Below, piece by piece: positions 45,377-54,800 of a DNA stretch of 64,000 nt. The position numbers and the translations under genes were made by a program. A model generated the notes under the pieces. That model worked only from the letters and a program-made list of their open reading frames with translations, searched no databases and was not told the origin of the DNA. The stretch covers positions 120,427 to 184,426 of the forward strand of contig JAGAOZ010000014.1 in NCBI GenBank assembly GCA_017623505.1. Direction: 5' to 3'. Origin of the DNA: Alistipes sp. Its GTDB lineage: Bacteria > Bacteroidota > Bacteroidia > Bacteroidales > Rikenellaceae. The first letter of the stretch is position 1; each line of letters starts with the position of its first letter.

Positions 45377-45937
45377 TTAGCGAATTAGAATAACCTGCTC
45401 GCGCGGCATCTGAGCCCCTTTGGGCAGGGTTACCCTCAGAACCTTACGACGTGCTACACCTTTGCCCTCCTTTATGGCAGGAATCCACCGAGGGGCAGCC
45501 TCCATAGCCTTCACCACACGACGCTCCAGACGACGGTCCGACGAGTTGAGCGTATCGAAATCACACACCTGGCCCTCAGCATCGACAGTATAGGAGATGA
45601 CAACCTGTGCCACAGGCTCAGCCTCGCCCCACTTGACCTGCGAAGCGATATAGTCGCTGAAGCTCTGCTCCACGCCATCAACCACAAAACAAGCCTCCTC
45701 ATCGTAGCGCAACTCGACAAGTATCACGCCATTTGACGCCTCGTGACCATAACGCTCGATGGTCTGCTCATCGGCAGGCAGGACCTCAAAGTTGAGTACA
45801 TCTTCGGGGTCAATCATCGCAAACTCCTCCGATGTCATCTGCTCTCCATTGACAAAGATAAGCGCACCCTCACTCCTCTGCGCATAGGCAAAGAGTGGCA
45901 ATAAAAGCAGTGCTATGAGTAGACGGAGTGGTCGCAT
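45377..45937 (-). CDS. TonB C-terminal-like secreted protein
   Basis: 186 residues from MRPLRLLIALLLLPLFAYA, a clear signal peptide. The first in-frame Met (45961) is inside a repeat array and was rejected. The middle (EVLPADEQTIERYGHEASNGVILV) resembles the plug-like motif seen in TonB-related Bacteroidetes proteins. The C-terminal third (QVVISYTVDAEGQVCDFDTL, then PRWIPAIKEGKG) matches the TonB_C fold. It lacks the TonB membrane anchor and Pro-rich spacer, so an accessory role is more likely than energy transduction. Confidence 0.7.
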   Translation of the reverse strand: MRPLRLLIALLLLPLFAYAQRSEGALIFVNGEQMTSEEFAMIDPEDVLNFEVLPADEQTIERYGHEASNGVILVELRYDEEACFVVDGVEQSFSDYIASQVKWGEAEPVAQVVISYTVDAEGQVCDFDTLNSSDRRLERRVVKAMEAAPRWIPAIKEGKGVARRKVLRVTLPKGAQMPREQVILIR

Positions 45938-45976
45938 AGGCGAAAGAAATCCAAAATTCAAAATTCAAAATTCAAA

Positions 45977-46054
45977 GTTGCGATTAAGCCATACGCAGAG
46001 GGAGCTTGCTCACTATGCTATGGCGGAGCAACTAAGGGTCACTGTAGGTGAGCC
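45977..46054 (+). repeat. 81-bp structured repeat, copy A1 (variant, 78 bp)
   Basis: Begins GTTGCGATTAAGCC and ends GAGCC. The inner hairpin has GAG-CTTG-CTC where most copies have GAA-CTTG-TTC, and the terminal hairpin is TCAC/GTGA instead of AAGACC/GGTCTT, so both changes keep pairing. Confidence 0.85.
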
Positions 46055-46057
46055 AAA

Positions 46058-46138
46058 GTTGCGATTAAGCCATACGCAGAGGGAGCTTGTTCACTATGCT
46101 ATGGCAGAGCAACTAAGGGAAGACCTTCAGGTCTTGCC
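46058..46138 (+). repeat. 81-bp structured repeat, copy A2
   Basis: Tandem to A1 with 3 nt between. GAG-CTTG-TTC gives a G-T wobble, intermediate between A1 and the other copies. Terminal hairpin AAGACC-TTCA-GGTCTT. Confidence 0.88.
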
Positions 46139-46226
46139 AAAATTCAAAATTCAAGTTCGCTCCTTCAGAGCTCTCAATTCAAAATTTAGTTTTCAGTCTT
46201 TACCTTTGGCTTTTCAGTTCGTAAAA

Positions 46227-46268
46227 GGTTGATTCCCTTCGCCTCACTACGTGAGTCGGGGAATGACG
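46227..46268 (+). repeat. GATTCCC/GGGAATGACG palindrome, solo copy
   Basis: Same ends as the two palindromes around the GIY-YIG gene (GGTTGATTCCC... GGGGAATGACG), with inner arms CTCAC-tac-GTGAG. Confidence 0.8.
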
Positions 46269-46330
46269 TAACGCTGTATCAGCCAGCCAAAAAATTTGTT
46301 AGAGTGTGGCAAATGCCAGGCTTGCGAAGT

Positions 46331-46375
46331 TGTGTGAGTCCGCAGTTTACTCGGCGTAAATGAGGAACTCACACA
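46331..46375. repeat. CCGCAG-core hairpin, copy 1
   Basis: 27-nt core at 46340-46366 (CCGCAGTTTAC... GTAAATGAGGA) enclosed by TGTGTGAGT and ACTCACACA, 9 bp perfect. On the minus strand it follows proS by 40-85 nt, so it may end that transcript. Confidence 0.75.
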
Positions 46376-46413
46376 GCAAGCATAACGCAGCAGTTGCCCG
46401 CTATAACGGATTT

Positions 46414-47898
46414 TTAGTAGCTGCGGGCAAAAAGTACACGACACTTCGACGGCTTACCCGAGTGGATACAAACACCCTCCTCTGGCTCTACATCCAAAGG
46501 AATACAACGGATAGTTGCCTTGGTAGCCTCCTTGATAGCCACCTCGGTCTCAACGGTGCCGTCCCAATGTGCTGAGATGAAACCACCCTTAGTATCGAGA
46601 GCCTCAACAAACTCCTCCCATGTATCGACCTTGGTAATCATAGAGTTACGGTAGTCAAGAGCCTTGCGGAAGATGTTCTGCTGAATCTCCTCCAACAGCT
46701 TCTCAACATAGTCGGCGATGCCCTCCTGTGAGAGTGTCTGCTTGGTGAGTGTGTCACGACGTGCAAGCTCGATAGTGCCATTCTCCATATCGCGTGGGCC
46801 GAGTGCCAGACGTACAGGCACACCCTTGAGCTCATACTCGGCGAACTTAAAGCCGGAACGTACATTATCGCGAGCATCAACCTTAACGCTGATACCCTTC
46901 GCGCGCAACTGTGAAGCAATCTGCTCCATACGCTCCTTCATCACAGCCAACTGCTCGTCGCCCTTATAGATAGGAACCATAGCAACCTGGATAGGAGCCA
47001 ACTTTGGAGGCAACACAAGACCGTTATTGTCCGAGTGAGCCATAATCAAAGCTCCCATCAGTCGGGTAGAGACACCCCACGAGGTAGCCCATACATACTC
47101 CTGCTTACCCTCCTTGGTGGTATATGTTACGTCGAATGCCTTGGCGAAGTTCTGGCCCAAGAAGTGCGAGGTACCGCTCTGCAAAGCCTTACCGTCCTGC
47201 ATCAACGCCTCGATAGTCAGGGTATCCTCGGCACCTGCGAAACGCTCGTTAGGCGACTTATGGCCCACGATAACAGGCACGCCCATCCACTCCTCGGCGA
47301 AAGTCTTATAGACCTGAATCATACGCTCAGCCTCCTCGATAGCCTCCTCGCGTGTAGCGTGTGCAGTGTGTCCCTCCTGCCACAAGAACTCGGCAGTACG
47401 CAGGAACAGACGTGTACGCATCTCCCAACGTACTACGTTTGCCCACTGGTTACAGAGGATTGGAAGGTCGCGGTAGGATGTAATCCAATTCTTGTAGGTG
47501 TTCCAGATGATGGTCTCCGAGGTAGGACGCACGATAAGCTCCTCCTCCAGACGTGCCTCGGGGTCTACAACAACACCCTTGCCTGCCTCGTCGTTCTTCA
47601 GGCGGTAGTGTGTCACCACAGCACACTCCTTAGCAAAGCCCTCGACGTGAGAGGCCTCGCGTGAGAAGAATGACTTAGGGATGAAGAGTGGGAAGTAGGC
47701 GTTTTGGTGGCCCGTAGCCTTAAACATATCATCCAGCGCGCGCTGCATCTTCTCCCAAATAGCGTAGCCGTAAGGTTTGATAACCATACAACCTCTAACA
47801 GCAGAGTTCTCTGCCAAACCTGCCTTCACGACCAACTCGTTGTACCACTTAGAGTAGTTATCCTCAACCTTGGTCAAATCTTTAAGTTCAACTGCCAT
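46414..47898 (-). CDS. proS: Prolyl-tRNA synthetase, archaeal/eukaryote-like type
   Basis: Class II synthetase charging tRNA-Pro; 494 residues. Motif 2 ([21 protein letters not shown] nearby, then [21 protein letters not shown], read as [19 protein letters not shown]), [20 protein letters not shown], the anticodon domain and the C-terminal zinc-like region ending FARSY are typical of the short type. It has no INS editing domain between motifs 2 and 3; a free-standing YbaK-like editing protein is encoded at 58.1 kb. An 81-bp repeat copy begins 40 nt before its ATG. Confidence 0.96.
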   Translation of the reverse strand: MAVELKDLTKVEDNYSKWYNELVVKAGLAENSAVRGCMVIKPYGYAIWEKMQRALDDMFKATGHQNAYFPLFIPKSFFSREASHVEGFAKECAVVTHYRLKNDEAGKGVVVDPEARLEEELIVRPTSETIIWNTYKNWITSYRDLPILCNQWANVVRWEMRTRLFLRTAEFLWQEGHTAHATREEAIEEAERMIQVYKTFAEEWMGVPVIVGHKSPNERFAGAEDTLTIEALMQDGKALQSGTSHFLGQNFAKAFDVTYTTKEGKQEYVWATSWGVSTRLMGALIMAHSDNNGLVLPPKLAPIQVAMVPIYKGDEQLAVMKERMEQIASQLRAKGISVKVDARDNVRSGFKFAEYELKGVPVRLALGPRDMENGTIELARRDTLTKQTLSQEGIADYVEKLLEEIQQNIFRKALDYRNSMITKVDTWEEFVEALDTKGGFISAHWDGTVETEVAIKEATKATIRCIPLDVEPEEGVCIHSGKPSKCRVLFARSY

Positions 47899-47937
47899 AA
47901 ACTATCGTAATTCAAAATTCAAAATTCAAAATTCAAA

Positions 47938-48018
47938 GTTGCGATTAAGCCATACGCAGAGGGAACTTGTTCACTATGCTATGGCAGAGCAACTAAGGGA
48001 AGACCTTCAGGTCTTGCC
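47938..48018 (+). repeat. 81-bp structured repeat, copy B
   Basis: Identical by eye to copies C and D over the 81 bp. AAAATTC heptads on both sides. Starts 40 nt upstream of the proS ATG. Confidence 0.9.
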
Positions 48019-48068
48019 AAAATTCAAAATTAATTAACCTACTAACCAGTCAATTCAAAATTATATAT

Positions 48069-48141
48069 CGTCATTGCGAGAAATAGCATCTACTATCTGC
48101 TCTGGTACGCAACCTCGTTCTATGCTATTTCGGGGCAATCC
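48069..48141. repeat. CGTCATTGCGAG...GGCAATCC hairpin element
   Basis: Inverted arms AAATAGCAT (48081-48089) and ATGCTATTT (48122-48130), enclosed by ATTGC/GCAAT. The ends resemble the widespread GTCATTGCGAG...GCAATCC interspersed repeats of many bacteria. Confidence 0.6.
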
Positions 48142-48231
48142 TCCTTTTATCTCTCAACCGCACTGAAATGACATATCATTAACTATTTCAAACCCAAAAT
48201 TATGAATTTTGAATTATGAATTTTGAATTTG

Positions 48232-48278
48232 AAAAATGGTTACTCCCGTCTTCAAACGACAAAAGTAACCATTTTTTA
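48232..48278. terminator. Terminator after the FadL-like gene
   Basis: AAAATGGTTACT pairs with AGTAACCATTTT; T runs on both strands. Lies 47 nt after the stop of the porin gene. Confidence 0.85.
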
Positions 48279-48324
48279 TTTAACCCCCACATTTTATGTG
48301 GTTTTTATTCTCGCAACACCTCTT

Positions 48325-49971
48325 TTAGAAGCGGAATGATAGTGACAAGGTCACATAATCACGCAACTGCTTGGTCTCGTAGAGCTCGCTGGCTGAGTCC
48401 AACACGCCCTGCTCATCCATAGCGTAGAAGAGGAAAAATGCTGTCTGCGACTGCGCCAAATGCTGATATGCAATATCAATAGAGGCCGAGCCGATAGCCA
48501 AACCTACACCTGCCGAGTAGCACTCCACCTTATGTGTCATAGGCGAGTTATAGTAGAGCTCCTTATCCTGCTTGAGCATAGAATCCATCACACCGTAACC
48601 TGCGCGCAACGCCAAAGCTGGCAGAGGACGAATCTCAGCACCCAAACGCCACGTGTTGGCTCCCTTATAGTTCTGCTTGACCTCATAGCGGTAGTCGCGT
48701 GGCAGAATATCAAAGCCGTCAGGGATGTTCTTCATTCTCATACCGTTATACCATGTGCGCTCGTAGTCTGCCGAGATAACGGCAAAGCGACCAAAGGTAT
48801 ACGATGCACCAAACATCATACGCGTTGGCGAGACGAAGTCCCAAGCATTAGCACCATAGTCCTCCAAGACAGGGGTTCGGTCACCGTACTGATTGAAGTT
48901 GGTAGCCATACGTGCCGCATACTCTCTGTCAAGCGAGTAGAAGGTAGGGGTGTGCAGAGCCCAACCCAAACGCAGACCACCGAAAGGACGATAAATCAAA
49001 CCTAACTTAAGATTGATACCGACACCCGACATATTGACCGCCTGGTCATAATCCATCCACTCGGCAGCCTCGGTAAGCAGGTAACCGTCAGCATCAACAG
49101 GAGCACCGTTGTAGATGTAATCCTCGCCGTAGTAATAGTTACGCTTCCAATCGACCATCTGCACGCCGATAGTCATACCGAAATAGAGCTTGTTGGCGAA
49201 GTTCGCACCCAAAGCCACATCGAACTCACCGATAGAGCCGCGACTCTCAACCTCGGTAGTATGGCCCACCGAAGCATTGACACCGATACGGTTGGCGGTT
49301 GTCCAATAGTCGCCCAAATCGTCTGTGCCGACATCAAGCAAATAGCCGTTATATGCCAACGAGCCACCCCAATAGTAGGCGTCGCCAAAGCTATAACCCA
49401 AAGAGCCATTGTTGCCTGGGAACAGACCGCCCTGACCTAACTGACGCACAAACATATCGTTTATAGAGCGATATGGGGAATCGGAAGGGGCACTCTTAGA
49501 GTGGAAGCCGTAACGATAGTTCAAGTCGGCAATGCGGTTGTAGCCAATAGCGACATTGAAGCTCACCAAGCCACTATCGTCACCACTCTCAAAGGTATTC
49601 AAGACCAAACCGACGTTCGCCATCGAGAAGCGGTTGCGGCCATTGTCGCCGAAGTCGGCAGCCGAATTTTCCGAGGTCTGGAAGCCCATCATCGGGCTGA
49701 TAGTGAACTCATTATGGCGATACATACCCAAACCCGCAGGGTTGATACCTACCGAAGCATAATCGCCACCGAGTGAGGTGAATGCTCCCGCCATACCCAT
49801 CGAACGTGCCGAGCCAAAGCCGAAGCCGGGCTGCGAAAGAGAGTACATATCTCGCGACATCATTCCGTCGTGGTCCATAACAAGACCTCCGAAGCTGTAA
49901 TGCTGTGCGGAGGCTACACTAAAGGTAGCCACCGCCGCAATTATCAATGTTAGATTACGTATAATTTTCAT
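48325..49971 (-). CDS. OmpP1/FadL-like outer-membrane transport protein
   Basis: 548 residues with signal peptide (cleavage after ASA, about 22), the FadL-like N-terminal pattern GSARSMGMAGAFTSLGGDYASVGINPAGLG (read as GSARSMGMAGAFTSLGGD, then YASVGINPAGLGMY), amphipathic strands and a C-terminal LSLSFRF ending in Phe as for outer-membrane barrels. FadL-type channels take up hydrophobic molecules; in Bacteroidetes the group is often called hemin receptor, without strong evidence. It follows the low-complexity lipoprotein gene by 28 nt. Confidence 0.85.
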   Translation of the reverse strand: MKIIRNLTLIIAAVATFSVASAQHYSFGGLVMDHDGMMSRDMYSLSQPGFGFGSARSMGMAGAFTSLGGDYASVGINPAGLGMYRHNEFTISPMMGFQTSENSAADFGDNGRNRFSMANVGLVLNTFESGDDSGLVSFNVAIGYNRIADLNYRYGFHSKSAPSDSPYRSINDMFVRQLGQGGLFPGNNGSLGYSFGDAYYWGGSLAYNGYLLDVGTDDLGDYWTTANRIGVNASVGHTTEVESRGSIGEFDVALGANFANKLYFGMTIGVQMVDWKRNYYYGEDYIYNGAPVDADGYLLTEAAEWMDYDQAVNMSGVGINLKLGLIYRPFGGLRLGWALHTPTFYSLDREYAARMATNFNQYGDRTPVLEDYGANAWDFVSPTRMMFGASYTFGRFAVISADYERTWYNGMRMKNIPDGFDILPRDYRYEVKQNYKGANTWRLGAEIRPLPALALRAGYGVMDSMLKQDKELYYNSPMTHKVECYSAGVGLAIGSASIDIAYQHLAQSQTAFFLFYAMDEQGVLDSASELYETKQLRDYVTLSLSFRF

Positions 49972-49999
49972 AGCTGTATAGTGTTATCTTTTCTAAATA

Positions 50000-51607
50000 C
50001 TATCTGCCGCGTGAGCCACCGCCACCACCGCCGCTACTGCGAGATGAGCCTCCGCCACCCGAAGAGTAGCTACGTGAAGAGGAACCACTTGAGTAAGAAC
50101 GTGATGACGAGCCGCTTGAGTAAGAGCTACTTGAACGAGAACGTGACGACGACGAGCCGCTTGAGTAAGAACTGCTTGAGCGAGAACGTGACGACGAGCC
50201 GTTGCTTCTGATGGTTGAACTCTTCTTCGATGAAGAGCTGCTACCACTCGCCTTTGAGCCTCGTGATGATGACGAAGAGCTGCTGCCACTCGTTACCGTA
50301 CCACGACCTCGGCTCGATGAGCTACCACTTCTTACTGTGCCACGTGAGCTTGATGAAGAGGAGCTACCATTAGAGAGAGCCTCTCCTCGCTTGGATGTTG
50401 AGCTTGAGCCTCCCAAAGGTGCCAACTCAGCATTTACCCCTGTGCCACGCTCAACAGCTGCGTTGTTGCGTGAAGAACTTGTACCTCTGCCCGAAGTGGT
50501 TGCTGAGCCTCTGCCCGAAGTGGTTGAGCCTGAACCTGTTGCGACACCACGACCACGTGAGCCTGCTCCGTCGCGCAATGCAGAGCCTTGAGTACGGGTG
50601 TTGTCCTGACCATAGGTCTGTCCATTGTTAGGAGAGCGATATGGAGTCTGACGTCCACCACTGCCTCGGCCTACCGTACCCTCGCCGCCGCGTGATGGCA
50701 TACCACCGTTACGGTCGTGCAAGCGAGGCGAGTAACCACGTGAGCCATGGAAATAAGATGGCTGGTGATAGTGGTGTGGATGATAGTGGTAGTGTGGGTG
50801 ATAGTGGTGATGGTGGTAGTGATTCCAGCCCCAATAGTAGTCATAGTAGTAAGGACGCCATGGACGATAGTAGCCGCCCCAGCCCCACCATATATTTGAG
50901 TGCCAGCCACCGCCGTAGCAGATGTTCCAATTCCAATCATACCACGAATAGTGTGGGTAGCCCCACGATGAGTAGTACCAAGGGTCATAATACCTCCATC
51001 CGCTATACCAAGGAGCGTAGACGTTAGCCGTAACACTAACAGCACCCCACGTACCAAACATCGAGGTAATGAACTTAGGCTCTACCCAAACCTGGTCGCC
51101 CGAAACCATGATGTTGTAGAAGGCAGGGTCGTACGCCGTAACATAGGTAACGGAGTTGCCGTAACGCAGGTTGTAATAGCTCGAAGGCATACGGTAGGTG
51201 CTCGACGTGAAGCCCCTCAGACGACGTGCATAGGCACTATCGTAGGTGTCGGCAACAACATCGACATAACCATTGCCTGTGCTATAACCATAGTCGTCAT
51301 CAACGATGATAATACCGTCATCGTCTACCCTCTGCGATGCGCCACTCGATGCATACTTGGAAGCCTCCTGCTCATACAGAGCCGCCTGAGCCTCCCACTT
51401 AGCCTGCTCGGCCATAGCCTCCGCACGAATAGCCTCCGCCTCGGCTTTGCGAGCCTCAGCCTCAGCTACTTGACGACGTGTGATGGCGTCGCTATCGTGA
51501 GTAAAATAGAGATCGTCGTAAGCACTCGAAGAATAAAATGCTGACGAGCAGCCGACCATAGCAAATCCTGCAACAGCCGATACAATTATCAATCGAAGTG
51601 TTTTCAT
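50000..51607 (-). CDS. Low-complexity lipoprotein, His/Tyr/Trp-rich and Ser/Arg/Gly-rich
   Basis: 535 residues, lipobox AMVGC (Cys20). An Ala/Glu-rich helix (TRRQVAEAEARKAEAEAIRA, about 44-63) precedes a globular part (about 115-200). Then comes a segment of about 100 residues dominated by Trp, Tyr, His and Pro (WGWNHYHHHHYHPHYHYHPH). The last 200 residues are Ser/Gly/Arg repeats (SYSSGSSSRS-type). I do not recognise the family. The histidines could bind metal, and the tail could stick to surfaces, but neither is shown. The ORF is sound: signal, lipobox and position before the porin gene. Confidence 0.8.
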   Translation of the reverse strand: MKTLRLIIVSAVAGFAMVGCSSAFYSSSAYDDLYFTHDSDAITRRQVAEAEARKAEAEAIRAEAMAEQAKWEAQAALYEQEASKYASSGASQRVDDDGIIIVDDDYGYSTGNGYVDVVADTYDSAYARRLRGFTSSTYRMPSSYYNLRYGNSVTYVTAYDPAFYNIMVSGDQVWVEPKFITSMFGTWGAVSVTANVYAPWYSGWRYYDPWYYSSWGYPHYSWYDWNWNICYGGGWHSNIWWGWGGYYRPWRPYYYDYYWGWNHYHHHHYHPHYHYHPHHYHQPSYFHGSRGYSPRLHDRNGGMPSRGGEGTVGRGSGGRQTPYRSPNNGQTYGQDNTRTQGSALRDGAGSRGRGVATGSGSTTSGRGSATTSGRGTSSSRNNAAVERGTGVNAELAPLGGSSSTSKRGEALSNGSSSSSSSRGTVRSGSSSSRGRGTVTSGSSSSSSSRGSKASGSSSSSKKSSTIRSNGSSSRSRSSSSYSSGSSSSRSRSSSSYSSGSSSRSYSSGSSSRSYSSGGGGSSRSSGGGGGGSRGR

Positions 51608-51733
51608 AGCTTTTATTGTTTATGTGTTAATATCAATCTTCAGCCCACAACGGAGTTTGCTCCGTTTGTTTTATATATAAACGCCTTGCTGTGGCATTTT
51701 ATTATGCCATCAAAGCACTTTTCACCCCCTGAT

Positions 51734-54577
51734 TTAGTGCGCTTCAAGCCAGTTTTTACCCACTCCGGCCTCCGCCAAGAGCGGAACAGCCAACCGAGCA
51801 ACACCCTCCATCGCCTCGCGCACAATACGCTCCACGCGCTCCTGCTCCTCGCGCAAGAGGTCGATGACAACCTCATCGTGCACCTGAAGTATCATCTTCG
51901 AGCGGATACCCTCCTGCTTAAAACGACGGCGTATCTCAATCATTGCCAACTTCATGATGTCGGCCGCCGTACCCTGTATCGGAGCATTTATCGCATTGCG
52001 CTCGGCCATACCTCGTGCCACAGCATTACGTGAGGCGATATCCAACAGGTAACGCTTACGACCAAAGAGCGTCGTCACGGCACCCGTCTCACGCGCCTCT
52101 GCCACCGTCTTTTCCATATATGCCTTAACGCCCGGATAGCTCGCAAAATAACCCTCTATCAACTCTCGTGCCTCGCCACGCGGAATATCCAAACGTTGGC
52201 TCAAACCAAAGGCCGAGATGCCGTAGATGATGCCGAAATTTGCCGTCTTAGCTCTGCGTCGCTCCTCGGAGCTAACCTCAGAGAGTGGGCGGTGGAAAAT
52301 CTTTGCTGCCGTAGCTGCGTGAATATCCTCACCCTGACGGAAGGCCTCGATAAGCGACTCGTCACCGCTCAGATGCGCCATCAGACGAAGCTCCACCTGA
52401 GAGTAGTCCGCCGAGAGCAACAGATGCTCCTCGTCCGAAGGAACAAAGGCTTCGCGTATACGTCGGCCCAGCTGGTCCCGCACAGGGATATTCTGCAAGT
52501 TCGGGTTGGTCGATGACAAACGGCCTGTAGCCGTAACAGCTTGGTTATAAGAGGTATGTATACGGCCCGATATACGATTCACCAACTGTGGCAAAGCCTC
52601 CACATAGGTCGAAAGCAGCTTCTTCACACCTCGATACTCCAACACCTTAGCCACGATAGGGTGCGAGTGAGCAAAGCCTTGCAGATACTCCTCGTCGGTG
52701 CTATACTGCTTGGTCTTGGTCATCTTCGGCTTGTCGGTTATACGCAGCTTAGCAAACAACACCTCGCCCAGCTGTCGTGCCGAATTGACGTTGAGCGTAG
52801 GCTCGTCTGCCTCGCGACGTATCTGCTGCTCGAGCTCGGCAAGTGTCGCCGAGAGCTCCACACCGTAGCGCGCAAGCTCCTCGCAGTCAATCTTCACGCC
52901 CTCATACTCCATATCGGCCAACACATCAATCATCGGCTCCTCGATGCGGGTATATAGCTCCTCCAAGCCTGCCTGCTGAAGCTCCGGCCACAGCACCTGC
53001 TTCAGGCGCAATGTCACATCGGCATCCTCAGCAGCGTAGTCCTTGACCACCTCCGGAGCTATCCTATCCATCGTAAGCTGCTTCGTGCCCTTGCCTATCA
53101 GGCTCTCGATAGCTATCGGCGAGTAGTTCAGATAACGCTCCGCCAAGTAGTTCATATTATGGCGTGACTCGGCGTCCAACAAATAGTGCAGAATCATCGT
53201 GTCAATCTTACGTCCACGCAACTCAATGCCCAACCGACGCAACACCAGCAGGTCGAACTTGATGTTCTGGGCTATCTTGGTCGTTCGCTCGCACTCAAAC
53301 AGAGGCTTCAACATACGGGCAAACTCAGCCTCATTCTGCTCGTTGAAGGCTACATACCACGCCTCGAAAGGCTTAATGGCGAGCGACATACCGACAATGC
53401 GGTCGGCGTATATATCAAATCCTGTTGTCTCGGTATCGAAGCAGAACTCCTCGGCGCGACTCACCTCGGCAACAACATCCCGCAACTGCTCGGCGGTCTG
53501 CACAAGGTGGTAGGTGTGAGGGGTACTCGCTATGGTATCATAGTGTGGCTCGTCGGATAGCTCGACCTCGGCCTCCACCTGCGGCACACTCGCCACCATA
53601 GCCGCTTGTGGCTGAGGTGCTAATGCTGCGAACAAATCGCCCTGCATAGGCTCTGCGGCGCGCTCGGCACAGCAAGGAGTGAGCTCTGTCGAAGGCTCGG
53701 CTGCCGCCTGACGCTGCAGCTCGTCCAACTCGCGCAACATCGATGTAAAGTTAAGCTCCGCATAGATGGCGCGCAACGCATCGTAGTCCGGCGGACATAT
53801 CGACAACGCCTCGGCATCGAACTCCACAGGCACATCGGTACGGATGGTGGTCAGATTCTTCGCCAAGAGCAACTTATCGCCCCAAGCGGCTATCTTCTCG
53901 CCCTGCTTACCCTTGATAGAGGCTACGTTGGCGAGGATATGCTCGCACTCACCCCACTCGGCAACAAGCTTCGAAGCTCCCTTCTCGCCTATGCCCGGCA
54001 CTCCGGGGATATTGTCCGACGCATCGCCCCAAATAGCCAGGATGTCGCGCACCAAGAGTGGGTCGGAGATACCATATTTGGCACATATCGCCTCGCTGTC
54101 GATAATCTCCACATCATCACCGCGCTGCTTGTAAATCTTACGACGCTCGCCCACCAGCTGACCGTAGTCCTTGTCGGGCGTAACCATATAGACATCGTAA
54201 CCCTGCGCAGCACCCTTGAAGGCCAATGTACCGATAACATCGTCGGCCTCGTAGCCCTCCACCTCGTAGAGAGGGATGCGCATAGCTTTAATCAGACGAC
54301 ACAAGTAAGGCACCGAGGCGATTATATCTTCGGGAGTCTCGGGGCGGTTGGCCTTATACTCAGCAAAGAGCTGTGAGCGGAACGAGCCACCCTTAGGGTC
54401 CAACGCCACACCCAACATATCGGGCTTCTCGCGACGCTGAATATCACGCAAGAACTTAGCAAACCCGAAGAGAATGGACGTATTCATACCCTCGCGGTTA
54501 CGCATCGGACGACCCAAAAATGCGTAATAGTATTTAAACACCAACGCGTAAGCGTCTATAAGAAAAACTCGTTTCAC
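51734..54577 (-). CDS. polA: DNA polymerase I
   Basis: 947 residues with all three activities: 5' nuclease (about 1-285; VALDPKGGSFR, GDASDNIPGVPGIGEKGA), 3'-5' exonuclease with intact FCFDTETTGFD (about 365-380) and polymerase (motif A SADYSQVELRLMAHLSGD; motif B RRRAKTANFGIIYG; motif C LQVHDEVVID). It repairs DNA and processes Okazaki fragments. A Pro/Ala/Glu-rich linker (about 295-345) separates the nuclease domains. An 81-bp repeat copy begins 36 nt before the ATG. Confidence 0.98.
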   Translation of the reverse strand: MKRVFLIDAYALVFKYYYAFLGRPMRNREGMNTSILFGFAKFLRDIQRREKPDMLGVALDPKGGSFRSQLFAEYKANRPETPEDIIASVPYLCRLIKAMRIPLYEVEGYEADDVIGTLAFKGAAQGYDVYMVTPDKDYGQLVGERRKIYKQRGDDVEIIDSEAICAKYGISDPLLVRDILAIWGDASDNIPGVPGIGEKGASKLVAEWGECEHILANVASIKGKQGEKIAAWGDKLLLAKNLTTIRTDVPVEFDAEALSICPPDYDALRAIYAELNFTSMLRELDELQRQAAAEPSTELTPCCAERAAEPMQGDLFAALAPQPQAAMVASVPQVEAEVELSDEPHYDTIASTPHTYHLVQTAEQLRDVVAEVSRAEEFCFDTETTGFDIYADRIVGMSLAIKPFEAWYVAFNEQNEAEFARMLKPLFECERTTKIAQNIKFDLLVLRRLGIELRGRKIDTMILHYLLDAESRHNMNYLAERYLNYSPIAIESLIGKGTKQLTMDRIAPEVVKDYAAEDADVTLRLKQVLWPELQQAGLEELYTRIEEPMIDVLADMEYEGVKIDCEELARYGVELSATLAELEQQIRREADEPTLNVNSARQLGEVLFAKLRITDKPKMTKTKQYSTDEEYLQGFAHSHPIVAKVLEYRGVKKLLSTYVEALPQLVNRISGRIHTSYNQAVTATGRLSSTNPNLQNIPVRDQLGRRIREAFVPSDEEHLLLSADYSQVELRLMAHLSGDESLIEAFRQGEDIHAATAAKIFHRPLSEVSSEERRRAKTANFGIIYGISAFGLSQRLDIPRGEARELIEGYFASYPGVKAYMEKTVAEARETGAVTTLFGRKRYLLDIASRNAVARGMAERNAINAPIQGTAADIMKLAMIEIRRRFKQEGIRSKMILQVHDEVVIDLLREEQERVERIVREAMEGVARLAVPLLAEAGVGKNWLEAH

Positions 54578-54612
54578 TCGTTTAATTCAAAATTCAAAAT
54601 TCAAAATTCAAA

Positions 54613-54693
54613 GTTGCGATTAAGCCATACGCAGAGGGAACTTGTTCACTATGCTATGGCAGAGCAACTAAGGGAAGACCTTCAGGTCTTGCC
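54613..54693 (+). repeat. 81-bp structured repeat, copy C
   Basis: Between an AAAATTC array (54586-54612) adjoining the polA start and an imperfect AAAATTG unit. It is followed at 54705-54755 by two tandem copies of a 20-21 nt unit containing CAGTTTTCAGTTTTAACCTC. Confidence 0.9.
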
Positions 54694-54800
54694 AAAATTG
54701 AATTTTTCAGTTTTCAGTTTTAACCTCTCAGTTTTCAGTTTTAACCTCTCTTTTGAGCCTACTGCCGAGAGCCCAAAAGGAAAATACACCGCTAAAAACC

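Larger units (their letters stand above)
45938..46413. other. Intergenic region made almost entirely of repeats
   Basis: No credible gene. It holds an AAAATTC array (45951-45976), two tandem copies of the 81-bp element, more AAAATTC units, a GATTCCC palindrome and the CCGCAG-core hairpin, listed separately. Confidence 0.7.
47899..48324. other. Repeat-rich intergenic region upstream of proS
   Basis: No gene. It contains an AAAATTC array (47910-47937), an 81-bp repeat, a CGTCATTGCGAG hairpin, AATTTTG/AATTATG units (48200-48231) and a terminator. Confidence 0.65.

Noticed and set aside
45915-46232. Open frame through the tandem 81-bp repeats giving RELVHYAMAEQLRE-type peptides
   Set aside because: The frame stays open within copies A1, A2 and C but has no consistent start, and is not kept open around copies B and D. 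Covariation is explained better by structure than by protein.
46247-46444. 65-residue minus-strand frame after proS
   Set aside because: It runs through the CCGCAG-core hairpin and part of the solo palindrome and has no domain.
45960-48020. CRISPR array
   Set aside because: The repeats are dispersed and 78-81 bp long with no regular spacers, and no cas genes are present.
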